Source: UBA1672 sp050633645 (GTDB lineage Bacteria; Pseudomonadota; Alphaproteobacteria; Micavibrionales; Micavibrionaceae). Taken from it: 64,000 nt of DNA. Of the stretch, positions 1 to 9,312 are shown in pieces; the stretch's first letter is position 1, and every line of letters starts with the position of its first letter. Location: assembly GCA_050633645.1 (NCBI GenBank), contig JBOEGX010000004.1, forward strand, positions 248,001-312,000, given 5' to 3'. The translations under genes were made by a program, and so were the position numbers. Below the pieces are notes generated by a model that was given only the letters and a program-made list of their open reading frames with translations, did not search any database and was not told where the DNA came from.

Positions 1-1336
1 TATCCTCCATCGCCTCTTTACCATGAAGGAAGTAATCCATCCGCGTACCATAGCTGCGCAAATACCGCCGCAACAAAGCATCAGATAAAAATGAATACTG
101 CTTTTTCTGCTTCGTCAAATAAACATCAAAGCCCTGCCCGCCGAAATCACCGCCCGCCAGAGGCTCATACGCGCTCCACCCTGCCGCAACATGCCCAGAT
201 AACCGCATCAGCGTATTAGTAACATCCTCAGACACCGCGCGATATGTCGTAAGCTTCCCACCATACACCGATAAAAACGGCGGATCAAAACGCTTATGGT
301 GATATATTTTATAATCACGCGTTACCTTGCTGGAATTCTCTTCGCCATCATCAATCAATGGGCGCACACCACTTAACCCGAAAACAACGTCACTCTCTTT
401 GATTTGTTTTGCAAAACTCCCATTATATGCATTAATTAAATACCGCGTTTCCGCGTCTGATATACGCGCATCACGCGGGTCGCCTTCAAAATCCTCTTCC
501 GTTGTCCCAACCAAGGTAAAATCATCCTCATACGGCGCGACAAACACAATGCGCCCATCATCTTGCTGCAACACATAGGCATGATCACCATCATATTGCT
601 TCGGCAATAACAAATGCGATCCCTTCACAAGACGTATAGCAGGAAGATCAGGGTCATTCCCCCCCGCCCCCACAGAATCCAGAAACTGCCGAACCCATGG
701 CCCGCTTGCATTCACAACCATTGATGCGGATACATATTGCGGATTTTCTGACGTCTCAGACAAAAGCCCAACACGCCAATGCGCATCCACAACCTCCATG
801 CTCACGCATTTCGTGCGCGTCAAAATATCGGCATTACGCGCCGCAGCATCCACCGCATTGGATATCACAAGGCGCGTATCATCGCCCCAACAATCATAAT
901 AAGAAAGCCCATCGGTAAAATGCGATAACAAAGGCTTGCCCAGCGCATCCTCTACAAAATCAACCATCCGCGATTTTGGCAAAGAACTACGCCCGCCCAA
1001 ACGATCATATATCAATAACCCCAACCGCAATAACCATGCTGGCCGCGACCCATCCCCTTGCGGAATAACACATTCAATCGGGCGAACAATATGGGGGGAT
1101 GTTTTATAAACAATCTCACGCTCTTTAAGAGCCTTACGCACCATAGAAAACTCAAAATTCTCAAGATACCGAATCCCACCATGGATAAGCTTTGAACTCG
1201 CCGACGACGTCGCACCAGCAAGATCCTGCGCCTCAACCAACACAACGGACAAGCCCCGCCCCGCCGCGTCTCGGGCAATCCCCGCGCCGTTAATTCCACC
1301 ACCAATTACACATAAGTCATAATGAAGATCGCTCAT
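1..1336 (-). CDS. glpD: Glycerol-3-phosphate dehydrogenase (FAD), 3' end outside window
   Basis: The minus-strand frame is open from ATG at 1336 to the window edge, giving about 445 residues. It starts MSDLHYDLCVIGGGINGAG, a Rossmann FAD-binding GxGxxG motif, followed by ATSSASSKLIHGGIRYLE, which is characteristic of the GlpD/GlpA family. Later segments such as RPGI-like and GVRPLIDD also fit. The family oxidises sn-glycerol 3-phosphate to dihydroxyacetone phosphate at the inner membrane and passes electrons to quinone. The C-terminal domain is cut off by the window. It begins 43 bases after the stop of the response regulator upstream and may share its transcript. The recognition is secure; substrate is inferred from the family. 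Confidence 0.93.
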   Translation of the reverse strand, partial: MSDLHYDLCVIGGGINGAGIARDAAGRGLSVVLVEAQDLAGATSSASSKLIHGGIRYLENFEFSMVRKALKEREIVYKTSPHIVRPIECVIPQGDGSRPAWLLRLGLLIYDRLGGRSSLPKSRMVDFVEDALGKPLLSHFTDGLSYYDCWGDDTRLVISNAVDAAARNADILTRTKCVSMEVVDAHWRVGLLSETSENPQYVSASMVVNASGPWVRQFLDSVGAGGNDPDLPAIRLVKGSHLLLPKQYDGDHAYVLQQDDGRIVFVAPYEDDFTLVGTTEEDFEGDPRDARISDAETRYLINAYNGSFAKQIKESDVVFGLSGVRPLIDDGEENSSKVTRDYKIYHHKRFDPPFLSVYGGKLTTYRAVSEDVTNTLMRLSGHVAAGWSAYEPLAGGDFGGQGFDVYLTKQKKQYSFLSDALLRRYLRSYGTRMDYFLHGKEAMED

Positions 1337-1379
1337 CTTATCCACAAGGATACATGATGCGCGCCCCTGTGGAAAGTAT

Positions 1380-1790
1380 TCACTTAATCAAATTTGTTTT
1401 TTTCGCCACAACACGCAACTTCGCCTCTAACTGTGACGGTGAAAACGGCTTCCGAATATATCCTGTAACCCCCGAAGCCTTAGCCTCAACCACAGAATCC
1501 ATATCACTGCGCCCCGTAACCATCAAAAATGGAAAATCAGGATCAACACTACGAATTTGCCTTAAAAATTCAACGCCACTCATCCCTGGCATATTCCAAT
1601 CGCACACAATAATATCCACAAAATCAAATGCAGCATCCACAAATGACAATCCCTGTTGCCCATCGGGCGCTTCAAACACTTGTGTTATCCCAAGTTCCAT
1701 CATCATATTACGAAGCATTGCCCGCATATCCGCCTGATCCTCAACAATAAGAACTTTTAAGTCATTAAATTTTTTGTGCTCGCTAGCCAT
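1380..1790 (-). CDS. Single-domain response regulator (CheY-like)
   Basis: 136 residues that are almost entirely one receiver domain. The acidic pocket is VEDQ near residue 17, the phosphoacceptor is D64 in VCDWNMPGMSG, the conserved threonine is T92 in MVTGR and the lysine is K114 in RKPFSP. There is no output domain, so it acts as a stand-alone phosphoacceptor or protein-binding switch. It starts 24 bases after the stop of the hybrid histidine kinase, which suggests the two are cotranscribed and may form a partner pair. The partner assignment is inference from position only. Confidence 0.9.
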   Translation of the reverse strand: MASEHKKFNDLKVLIVEDQADMRAMLRNMMMELGITQVFEAPDGQQGLSFVDAAFDFVDIIVCDWNMPGMSGVEFLRQIRSVDPDFPFLMVTGRSDMDSVVEAKASGVTGYIRKPFSPSQLEAKLRVVAKKTNLIK

Positions 1791-1814
1791 TTTAAATACT
1801 ACCCTGTTCTTTTA

Positions 1815-3854
1815 TTAATCGCTCTTCCATTGAGGCATCGCATCCAGCACATCATTCGCCGCCGTATTAATCCCCCCTTCTCGTAATTTACGCAAAAGCA
1901 CCACCGCAAGATTGTCGTAATCCACTGGCTTTGCGATAAAATCAATATCATCCGGTAACTCCACAGGCGCCATTTCCCCTGTTGAAGGATACCCACTCAT
2001 AAAAATCACTTTGATATTAGGATTAAGGGACGTAACAAGCTCCGCAAGTTTCACACCATTCATCTCTGGCATAACCACATCCGTCAAAAGGATATCAATC
2101 TCATCCTCATACTCATCCACAAGCTCTAATGCCTTATTCCCGTTTTCCGCTCCAATAACGCGCAACCCGATATCCTCAAGCATATTCGTCACCAGCACCA
2201 AGAGATCAGGCTCATCTTCTGCAACCAACGCCGTAAATCCATCAAGACAAATCGTTGATAAATCGGCCTCATCTGCAATGAGAATACTCTTGGGCTCTTC
2301 CATACAGCGTGGCAAATAACAAGACATCGTCGTCCCCTCATACAACACACTTGAAACATCCATAAATCCGCCAATTTCTTTAACCAATCCATACACAACA
2401 GACAGACCAAGTCCCGTTCCCTTTCCTTGATCTTTTGTTGTAAAGAACGGATCAAATATACGGTCTAACGTCTTTTGATCCATCCCCATTCCATTATCGA
2501 CAACACGGATACAGACACACTCAATATCACCTATAACAGCCTTCGCGTTTTCTGGAAGATCACCCAAAGGAACCGCCAAAACATCAATCGCCAAATCCCC
2601 ACCATTAAGCATCGCATCACGCGCATTCACGGCCAAATTCATAACAATCTGCCCCAATGAATCTTCACTTCCCCGAATATTCATGTGCTCTTCACTAAGG
2701 CTAACCTCCAAATCAATACTCACACCAAGAAGAGGCACAAGAAGCTCCTCCTGCTCCTTCACAACATCGCACACACTCACAACCGCATTGGAAACAACCT
2801 TATGACGACTAAAAGTCAACATTTTACGAGTAAGCCCCGCCCCACGCTCCGAAGCCGCTGTAATTTTATTCAAAAAATCGACAATACGTGTATCACCATC
2901 CTCATCCTTCACAAAGTTTTTCGCCATCACACTATACCCACCAATGATAGAGAGGATATTATTAAAATCATGCGCCACCCCTGCGGCCAGCTGCCCCAAA
3001 GATTCAAGCTTCTGCGCCTGATAAAACTCCGTTTCCCGCTGCTTCAAAAGTGTAATATCAGTCATGATTCCAATGAATAATGGATTTTCTTTTCCTTCAT
3101 CAGAAACAGGCGAAAATTTAAACGTATAGTAAGATGTTTTTTCATCATCGGGGACATCCAAAGAAACCTCAATTTCTTCATGCCTATCAACTGCGCCAAC
3201 AATACTCACCTTATTTTCTTCTGAACAAATAAGTGATAACAACCCATTCCAATTCATTTGCGTCAAAAAAACTTTATCCTTCCCTAAGAAACGACAAAAT
3301 GCATCATTAACAAATAATACAGGAGAGCCCCGTCGACCTGGATCAGTAATGATAATACCCGTTGTAACCGCTTCAATAGCTTGTAATAACTGATCATTAA
3401 ACTGGCTGAGTTGAATGATATTCTCTTCTCTCTTACGCCCCTTATTTATATCCAATAAAGTAAATAAAACAGCACCAGAGGCTAACTTCTTGGCTTCAAC
3501 TAAATGCAGCCCCCTATTTTGCGAATAGATAACCTCAACAAAATCACCCCCACGCTCTTCATTACGATTTTTATATTGTTCCAAAATTGTATTTCGAATA
3601 CTCGCATCCGTCTCCTCCGCACTATCGTAAAGGTAGTCAATAAACTCACTACAAGAAATTTCATATAAATCGTCCAGAGTTACGGGATAAATACAATCCA
3701 ACGCAATTTTATTTGCCTGCACCAACCGCCCATTTTTTGAAAACACAATTTTTCCTGCTTCAGAAGCATCAATAACATCCTCTAATATCTCTACTTTAGA
3801 ATTACTTTTAGATTTCATATAATTAGAAAACAAAAACACGGATAAACCACCCAA
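1815..3854 (-). CDS. PAS-containing hybrid sensor histidine kinase with C-terminal receiver
   Basis: 679 residues if the TTG at 3854 is the start. Regions in order: a short hydrophobic N-terminus, a PAS-like region (about 25-135), a second PAS (about 155-270), a HisKA box with H295 in GVAHDFNN, a HATPase domain with NARDAM (N box) and DNGMGMD and GTGLGLS (G boxes), then a receiver with AEDEPD, D in LLTDVVMPEMNG and K in IAKPVD. The kinase core belongs to the same broad class as CckA, but I cannot show it is CckA. Codons just upstream of the TTG would extend the hydrophobic stretch but follow a TGA, so the start and the membrane anchoring are uncertain. ATG at codon 13 is an alternative start. 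Confidence 0.88.
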   Translation of the reverse strand: MGGLSVFLFSNYMKSKSNSKVEILEDVIDASEAGKIVFSKNGRLVQANKIALDCIYPVTLDDLYEISCSEFIDYLYDSAEETDASIRNTILEQYKNRNEERGGDFVEVIYSQNRGLHLVEAKKLASGAVLFTLLDINKGRKREENIIQLSQFNDQLLQAIEAVTTGIIITDPGRRGSPVLFVNDAFCRFLGKDKVFLTQMNWNGLLSLICSEENKVSIVGAVDRHEEIEVSLDVPDDEKTSYYTFKFSPVSDEGKENPLFIGIMTDITLLKQRETEFYQAQKLESLGQLAAGVAHDFNNILSIIGGYSVMAKNFVKDEDGDTRIVDFLNKITAASERGAGLTRKMLTFSRHKVVSNAVVSVCDVVKEQEELLVPLLGVSIDLEVSLSEEHMNIRGSEDSLGQIVMNLAVNARDAMLNGGDLAIDVLAVPLGDLPENAKAVIGDIECVCIRVVDNGMGMDQKTLDRIFDPFFTTKDQGKGTGLGLSVVYGLVKEIGGFMDVSSVLYEGTTMSCYLPRCMEEPKSILIADEADLSTICLDGFTALVAEDEPDLLVLVTNMLEDIGLRVIGAENGNKALELVDEYEDEIDILLTDVVMPEMNGVKLAELVTSLNPNIKVIFMSGYPSTGEMAPVELPDDIDFIAKPVDYDNLAVVLLRKLREGGINTAANDVLDAMPQWKSD

Positions 3855-3990
3855 ACATAAAACACCACCTAGGATTGTGCGAGCATGTGCGTTTCAAGTA
3901 AAGAAAAATCGGGTTTTGACATACACCTGTATTTAAACCAAAATAATAAGATCGACATTCGTCACCCGCTCCGACCGAAACACACCTAAT

Positions 3991-6084
3991 ATGTATCCAT
4001 TTATCGCTTTAGTCACAGGCTTGATACTTGCTGCTTCAACATCTGAAACAGCATACGCAAATCAACAAAAAAGCCCCATGAACACAGGGTTTATCGGACT
4101 AAACACCGTCCCCACCGCACGCATGAATCCCGCAGGAAAAATTACAGCAGGACTTTCAAATTTAGACCCCTTTATACATGCCTATATCGGCCTTCAAATT
4201 GCCGATCCGCTCTTTGTAAATATCCGCCAAACTGCCGAAATATCAAACATCAATAAAGATGCTAAACACCTCTATCCAGGTCTTGATTTAAAGCTACGGC
4301 TTTTAAAGGAAACAAGATCACAACCAGAGGTGTCATTGGGATTGCAATCCGCATTCGGACACAAACGCATGGCGGGGGAATTCATCGCCTTATCCAAACG
4401 CCACAATAACCTAGATCTAACCATGGGCATAGGATGGGGGCGATACGGAACCGCCGCCCATTTCAAAAACCCATTAAAATCCATCAGCTCACACTTTGAA
4501 AACGCCCGAGATTACAACAGCCAGCTCCCCAATGAACCCCAACACTGGTTTACTGGCGAAAATGTTGGTATCTTTGGTGGCATAGAATACTTCCTCCCTG
4601 TAAAAGGCTTATCCGTAAAAATTGATTACGGCGCAGACCGCTACACCGCCGAAAAAGCAGCTTTCGCATTTAATACCCCCTCTCCATGGAGCGCCGGCCT
4701 ATCCTACTCTCCATTTGACTGGCTCAACGCAGGCATCGCTATCCAAGGCACAGATAAAATAATGAGCAGGATATCACTGCAATCCGCCCCTGAAAAATGG
4801 CCATTAAAAGGACATAAATACGCATCCCCCAAACCCTTCTATAAACACCGAAGCGGCAATCAGCCAAACATCACCACGATCATCCAAACCGCCGCAAAAG
4901 ATGATATCCACCTTTCCAACACTCATTTCTCTGGGCAAAGCATCTTCGCCGAACTCGAAATCCCCCAGGGCGCCAACACCCCCAAACATATTGGCCGCGC
5001 CATCCGCATTATCGCGGATCATTCAGGCACAGAAATAGAAGAAATAATCATAACTCCAACACGAAACAACTTACGCGGTGCAACCATAAAAACCATGCGA
5101 TCAGATGTGGAAAAAGCATTGGATAACTCACAAGGCAGCCCTCAAGAAATCTGGAAAAACACAGAATTCCTAGTTACGGAAGAAGAAAATTATATCCACA
5201 CCCCATTTATGCACAAAAAAGGAGGGAACAACACAATATCCTATAACCTCACCCTTGAAAATCAAATCAGCCTCTCCGAAGAAGACAGCGGCACTCTCTA
5301 TCGCGCAAGCATTATCGGTGAAACAAAAACATCGCCATTCCTCGGCTTCTTCACGGGATCTGCTCTGCGTTTAAACATCAGGGATAATTTAGACAATCTC
5401 GACAAACTCCGCCCCGCATCGCTTTCTCCCATAAAAGACGACGTCAACGCCTTCACAAATGAACGTCTCTCCCTTGAAAACGCGCATATCACATACGCAC
5501 ACAGCCTAAACCCCGCGCTACACACCTCCATAAGCGCAGGGTATTTAGAAGAATTCTACGCTGGAATAGGTGGACAAATCCTTTACCGTCCGTTTAAATC
5601 ACGATTATCCCTCGGCGGTGAAATCTGGCAAGTTATCCGCCGCGAACCGGACACATTACTCAATATCGGCCTATCTCCTGATGGCATAACCACAGGCCAC
5701 ATAAACGCATGGTATGACCTCCCCCATCACGATATAACCCTAAAAGCCCACGCAGGGAGGTTCTTGGCCACAGATATCGGATTTGGCTTGGGATTAGAGA
5801 AAAAATTCAACAACGGCGCAAGCCTCGAAACAGACTTCGCCATAAGCAACGCCGCAGACCATGATATCTTCGGCGGCACAACCCACGCCTATCACAGCAT
5901 AAGCCTAAAACTCCCCCTCGGCAGCCTCCCCTACATCACCTCAGGCAGCACCGCAAACACCATCATCGCACCTTTCGGACGCAACACCGCACAAAGCTTA
6001 AACAAACCCTTTGATTTATACAAAAAAACAGAAGGCTTCACCCTCAACCACATCGCCAATCACTGGAAAGAAATTTTAGATTAA
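3991..6084 (+). CDS. YjbH-family outer-membrane/exopolysaccharide protein
   Basis: 697 residues with an N-terminal signal peptide (hydrophobic residues 4-20, AYAN cleavage region). Right after it comes GFIGLNTVPTARMNPAGK, the signature start of YjbH-type proteins. The rest is rich in alternating beta-strand sequence and aromatic strand ends, consistent with one or two outer-membrane barrels. YjbH proteins are linked to exopolysaccharide production or export in Gram-negative bacteria; the precise role is not settled. The gene is divergent from the histidine kinase. Its stop codon overlaps the stop of the opposing gene through a shared TTAA. It is a stand-alone yjbH: no yjbEFG genes are adjacent. 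Confidence 0.8.
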   Translation: MYPFIALVTGLILAASTSETAYANQQKSPMNTGFIGLNTVPTARMNPAGKITAGLSNLDPFIHAYIGLQIADPLFVNIRQTAEISNINKDAKHLYPGLDLKLRLLKETRSQPEVSLGLQSAFGHKRMAGEFIALSKRHNNLDLTMGIGWGRYGTAAHFKNPLKSISSHFENARDYNSQLPNEPQHWFTGENVGIFGGIEYFLPVKGLSVKIDYGADRYTAEKAAFAFNTPSPWSAGLSYSPFDWLNAGIAIQGTDKIMSRISLQSAPEKWPLKGHKYASPKPFYKHRSGNQPNITTIIQTAAKDDIHLSNTHFSGQSIFAELEIPQGANTPKHIGRAIRIIADHSGTEIEEIIITPTRNNLRGATIKTMRSDVEKALDNSQGSPQEIWKNTEFLVTEEENYIHTPFMHKKGGNNTISYNLTLENQISLSEEDSGTLYRASIIGETKTSPFLGFFTGSALRLNIRDNLDNLDKLRPASLSPIKDDVNAFTNERLSLENAHITYAHSLNPALHTSISAGYLEEFYAGIGGQILYRPFKSRLSLGGEIWQVIRREPDTLLNIGLSPDGITTGHINAWYDLPHHDITLKAHAGRFLATDIGFGLGLEKKFNNGASLETDFAISNAADHDIFGGTTHAYHSISLKLPLGSLPYITSGSTANTIIAPFGRNTAQSLNKPFDLYKKTEGFTLNHIANHWKEILD

Positions 6085-7856
6085 GAAATATCAAAATTAC
6101 TATCTTCAGGTAATGGAGACGAACAAGGAAATAAATACCCCAAATCTTCCAACGCCTCTCTTGTCATGGACGCTTCCGCAAACGGATAAACGGATAAGGC
6201 AACAGACTTCATCTCCATACGCTCATCTCTTGAAAAATACTCGTCCTCATATAAACTATCATTTTCATATTTAAATAAATCATAAATAACATTATAAGAC
6301 TGCTCTTTAATAGACGCTGGCATATACGCCTGATGCTTAAACAACACCCTATCATTCAAAAAACCAATCAACTCACCTCTGTCCATATTATCATTTCGAG
6401 CATGCACCTTGAACATCCGATTTTCATCAACCTCACAATCAAAAACAATCAATTTACCCGAAAATTGATCACGATAACGTTTTGGCAACTCCAAATATTC
6501 ATTAGTAATAATTTCATTGTCAAATTGCGCCGCAATCTTAATCTCTCTGGTTTTAGGATTCTGATATCGCACACCCCGCACACCATTATCATATGCAAAA
6601 CCAAAAACATACTGATCCGGCTCAACCAAAACACCTGGAACGCCCAATTGATGTATTTTGGCTAAAAATTCTTCCAATGCATCATGCTCATCATCACCAA
6701 TCTTCTTTGCACGCAATTCTTGCGCTGCTTTTTCAAAATATCGCCGCGGCATCATCTCATTATTTTCGGATTTACATGCGTAATCCGATGCCTTTGGGCT
6801 AAACTTATAAACCTCTTTACGTCCAAATATTAAATTCGTTCCACCTTTAAGTTGGGATTCCTTAAGGCTTTCAGGGTGTAACGACTCTGATACACCATCA
6901 AAATTAATCTTCTGAACAAGCCGCGCACTAATTTTGCGCATACTATCAACACCGCGTTCACAAAACTCGGTCAACGTATCATGAAACGCCGCATAAGCAA
7001 CCAAAGCGCCGAACACCGATACCGTCGCCTCTGGCTGAAATGGCATAAAAACTGCTGCAACAGGAACTGGTATCAACATCTTTGTTGGCCCAACTGCATG
7101 CACGTTATTCGCTAGCGTTTTGAAAAAGGTAACATCTGGGCACAATAAACCATCTGTAATCTTATCCTGCTCCCATGTTTTCTGACTTATATCACGCCTA
7201 CTCTTATCAATGGCCAAAAAAGCCTCCTGAGCCGTGCCGCCTTTAGCAACATCCTGCCGTCCATATGAAAAACCATTGAGTAAATAGTTTCTATTCAGTG
7301 TAAGTTTTTCGAAAGACCCATCTTTCCGATAAATGGACTGCAATCTTTTTACAAAATTCGTCCCCATATCATGGATATATGCATTATAGCCCTTGGCATT
7401 AGACAGCACATTCCGCCCCTTGCCATAACTCGTGCTGCTAACATCATTAAACTCAAGAGGATTATATGCAAAATTAACCCCAATATAAAGATAATGCCCC
7501 GCACGATCAGACAATCGCTCATCAACATGTTTAAATTGATTTGTAATTTTCTCAATATCCACAGAATCTTGACTATTAATTCGCTCAACCGCGCTTAAAT
7601 AGCTTCTTTTTGTTGATTTTTCTTGTAAATACGTCGAGCCCAAATCCCCAGATTCAAGCAAAAAGTTTTTGTTTTTAGAGGTCCAGCCCTTAACAATCTC
7701 TTTCTCAAAATCAACGGTCATACACGCACCAAAGCCCGATGGACTAACAAACTCCCCACGACTATTATAAACCCAATCAGTCTGCGTCTTAATCCCCGAC
7801 AACTTCGTTTGGCTTGAAGATAAATACTGCTGAAAATAACGATTGCTGAACTTCAT
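6081..7856 (-). CDS. Unrecognised 591-residue protein
   Basis: A long intact frame starting MKFSNRYFQQYLSSS with an AGGTGAT-like ribosome binding site upstream. I recognise no family. The sequence is mostly polar and soluble-looking, with one hydrophobic patch around residues 260-290 (PVPVAAVFMPFQPEATVSVFG then VAYAAFHD), and it is rich in lysine and aspartate. There is no signal peptide. The C-terminus has several acidic stretches. It runs convergently into the yjbH gene with a 4-base overlap. Length, codon use and an intact frame make it a real gene, but no function can be proposed. Confidence 0.75.
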   Translation of the reverse strand: MKFSNRYFQQYLSSSQTKLSGIKTQTDWVYNSRGEFVSPSGFGACMTVDFEKEIVKGWTSKNKNFLLESGDLGSTYLQEKSTKRSYLSAVERINSQDSVDIEKITNQFKHVDERLSDRAGHYLYIGVNFAYNPLEFNDVSSTSYGKGRNVLSNAKGYNAYIHDMGTNFVKRLQSIYRKDGSFEKLTLNRNYLLNGFSYGRQDVAKGGTAQEAFLAIDKSRRDISQKTWEQDKITDGLLCPDVTFFKTLANNVHAVGPTKMLIPVPVAAVFMPFQPEATVSVFGALVAYAAFHDTLTEFCERGVDSMRKISARLVQKINFDGVSESLHPESLKESQLKGGTNLIFGRKEVYKFSPKASDYACKSENNEMMPRRYFEKAAQELRAKKIGDDEHDALEEFLAKIHQLGVPGVLVEPDQYVFGFAYDNGVRGVRYQNPKTREIKIAAQFDNEIITNEYLELPKRYRDQFSGKLIVFDCEVDENRMFKVHARNDNMDRGELIGFLNDRVLFKHQAYMPASIKEQSYNVIYDLFKYENDSLYEDEYFSRDERMEMKSVALSVYPFAEASMTREALEDLGYLFPCSSPLPEDSNFDIS

Positions 7857-8287
7857 CTATTATCACCTAAAGACACTCATTTTCTGAGCATTAATTATAT
7901 ACCCGCTTATACGCCTAAAACCAAAATATGGCAAATAGTTTAAGGGGACCTAACTTCAACCCAAGAAATTACAACCTAAGAATGCTACATAACATTAAAA
8001 AAACAAAAACAGACAAAAAAATCCGCCCGAAGGCGGAGAAGGTATCGTACCTGAAATCTGAAGATTTTTTTTACACAAGATATTGGGGTTTTATGCGTAA
8101 AAAATTTAAATTTTATTCTTATATATTTATATTCTTATCGTTTCGTATATTTAACAATTTTACTACAAATCTATCCCGCTTACTGGACAAAAGGCTTATA
8201 AAGAAATATTCGCTTACATATAATTACTTATTCATACACCTTACATTATCTATAATACATAAAGTTTTATGTAAATACAAGGGTTTT
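7857..8287. other. AT-rich intergenic region without a convincing gene
   Basis: 430 bases between two minus-strand genes. The stretch from about 8050 to 8287 is extremely AT-rich. A plus-strand frame of 123 codons crosses it, but it has biased low-complexity composition and no ribosome binding site, so I do not call it. The only clear element is the minus-strand terminator hairpin at 8022-8037. A second small palindrome, GGTATCGTACC, lies near 8041. Confidence 0.6.
8014..8037 (-). terminator. Intrinsic terminator with UUCG tetraloop
   Basis: Read on the minus strand, TCCGCC-TTCG-GGCGGA forms a perfect 6-bp stem closed by a stable cUUCGg loop, followed by a run of seven T. It lies about 250 bases beyond the rluD stop, which is far for a simple 3' end. 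It therefore terminates either a long rluD untranslated region or a separate small transcript. Confidence 0.8.
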
Positions 8288-9283
8288 TTATTTATATAAC
8301 ATTTTCAATGCATTAGAGAAGCCATCTGGCAAATCACAAGAAAAACTCATATCCTCTTCCGTCACAGGATGGACAAAACAAATCTCCTTCGCATGCAACA
8401 TTTGACGATCTAAAGACATAATATTTTCAATTATTTCAGGCGAGTAATTAGACTTCCTGAGATTTGACCTTAATCCTGTTGGCTGCACACCATAAAGGGC
8501 ATCACCAATAACAGGATTCCCAAGCGCCTCCATATGCACACGAATCTGATGCGTACGCCCACTCTCAAGCTTACATTCAACCAAAGAACACGCCTCACCA
8601 TAACGCTCCAAGACACGGTAATGCGTGCGCGCTTCACGTGGTGAATTACTCATAACACTCATCTTTAATCGATCATGACGATGCCGCCCAATCGCACGAT
8701 CAACAGATCCTTTCACCGGCATAGGAATCCCAAACACAAGCGCGTGATAAACACGGCTCAATGTTCTATCCGCAAGCTGCTCTGACAAATGCTGATGCGC
8801 ATGATCATTCTTCGCCACCATTATCAAACCGCTGGTATCCTTATCCAGCCTATGCACTATCCCTGGCCGCACAACACCGCCTATCCCTGAAAGACTGTCA
8901 CCGCAATGAAACAGCAACGCATTCACAAGCGTACCCGTCCAATTCCCCGCACCTGGGTGAACAACCAAACCTGCCGCCTTATTAATAACAATAACATCAT
9001 CATCTTCATAGACAATATCAAGCGGTATATCCTCCGCCTCAGGCTCGCATTTTTCAGGCTCGGGAATATGAACAGTAAAAATATTCCCCTGTTCAGTTTT
9101 TAACGATGGCTGCTTTAAAGGTTCGCCATCAAGTAAAACCTTTCCATCCGCAATCAACCCTTGCAACCGTGAGCGCGACAAAACATCACAGACCTGCCCA
9201 AGATATTTATCGGCGCGTATACCAATATCTTCGATGCACACCTCATAAATTAAATTATTTTCTTCCATATCAACCACATCCAT
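8288..9283 (-). CDS. rluD: 23S rRNA pseudouridine synthase RluD family
   Basis: 331 residues. An N-terminal S4-type RNA-binding domain (residues about 17-75, RADKYLGQVCDVLSRSRLQGLI) is followed by the RluA/RluD catalytic domain. The catalytic motif VHRLDKDTSGLIMVAK carries the essential aspartate, and GRTHQIRVHM is the conserved downstream motif. The combination of S4 domain and this length fits RluD, which modifies U1911, U1915 and U1917 of 23S rRNA helix 69, better than RluA. ATG at codon 6 is an alternative start. Nothing is unusual in the frame. Confidence 0.92.
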   Translation of the reverse strand: MDVVDMEENNLIYEVCIEDIGIRADKYLGQVCDVLSRSRLQGLIADGKVLLDGEPLKQPSLKTEQGNIFTVHIPEPEKCEPEAEDIPLDIVYEDDDVIVINKAAGLVVHPGAGNWTGTLVNALLFHCGDSLSGIGGVVRPGIVHRLDKDTSGLIMVAKNDHAHQHLSEQLADRTLSRVYHALVFGIPMPVKGSVDRAIGRHRHDRLKMSVMSNSPREARTHYRVLERYGEACSLVECKLESGRTHQIRVHMEALGNPVIGDALYGVQPTGLRSNLRKSNYSPEIIENIMSLDRQMLHAKEICFVHPVTEEDMSFSCDLPDGFSNALKMLYK

Positions 9284-9312
9284 TTGTTATTTATAATGTT
9301 TTTTAAGTACGT

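Noticed and set aside
1815..3854. Naming the hybrid kinase CckA
   Set aside because: Domain order and HisKA box resemble CckA, but the N-terminus differs and the adjacent response regulator is not typical; similarity is shared by many PAS hybrid kinases.
7928..8299. 123-codon plus-strand frame in the AT-rich gap before rluD
   Set aside because: Very AT-rich, low complexity, no ribosome binding site, crosses a minus-strand terminator and overlaps the rluD stop.
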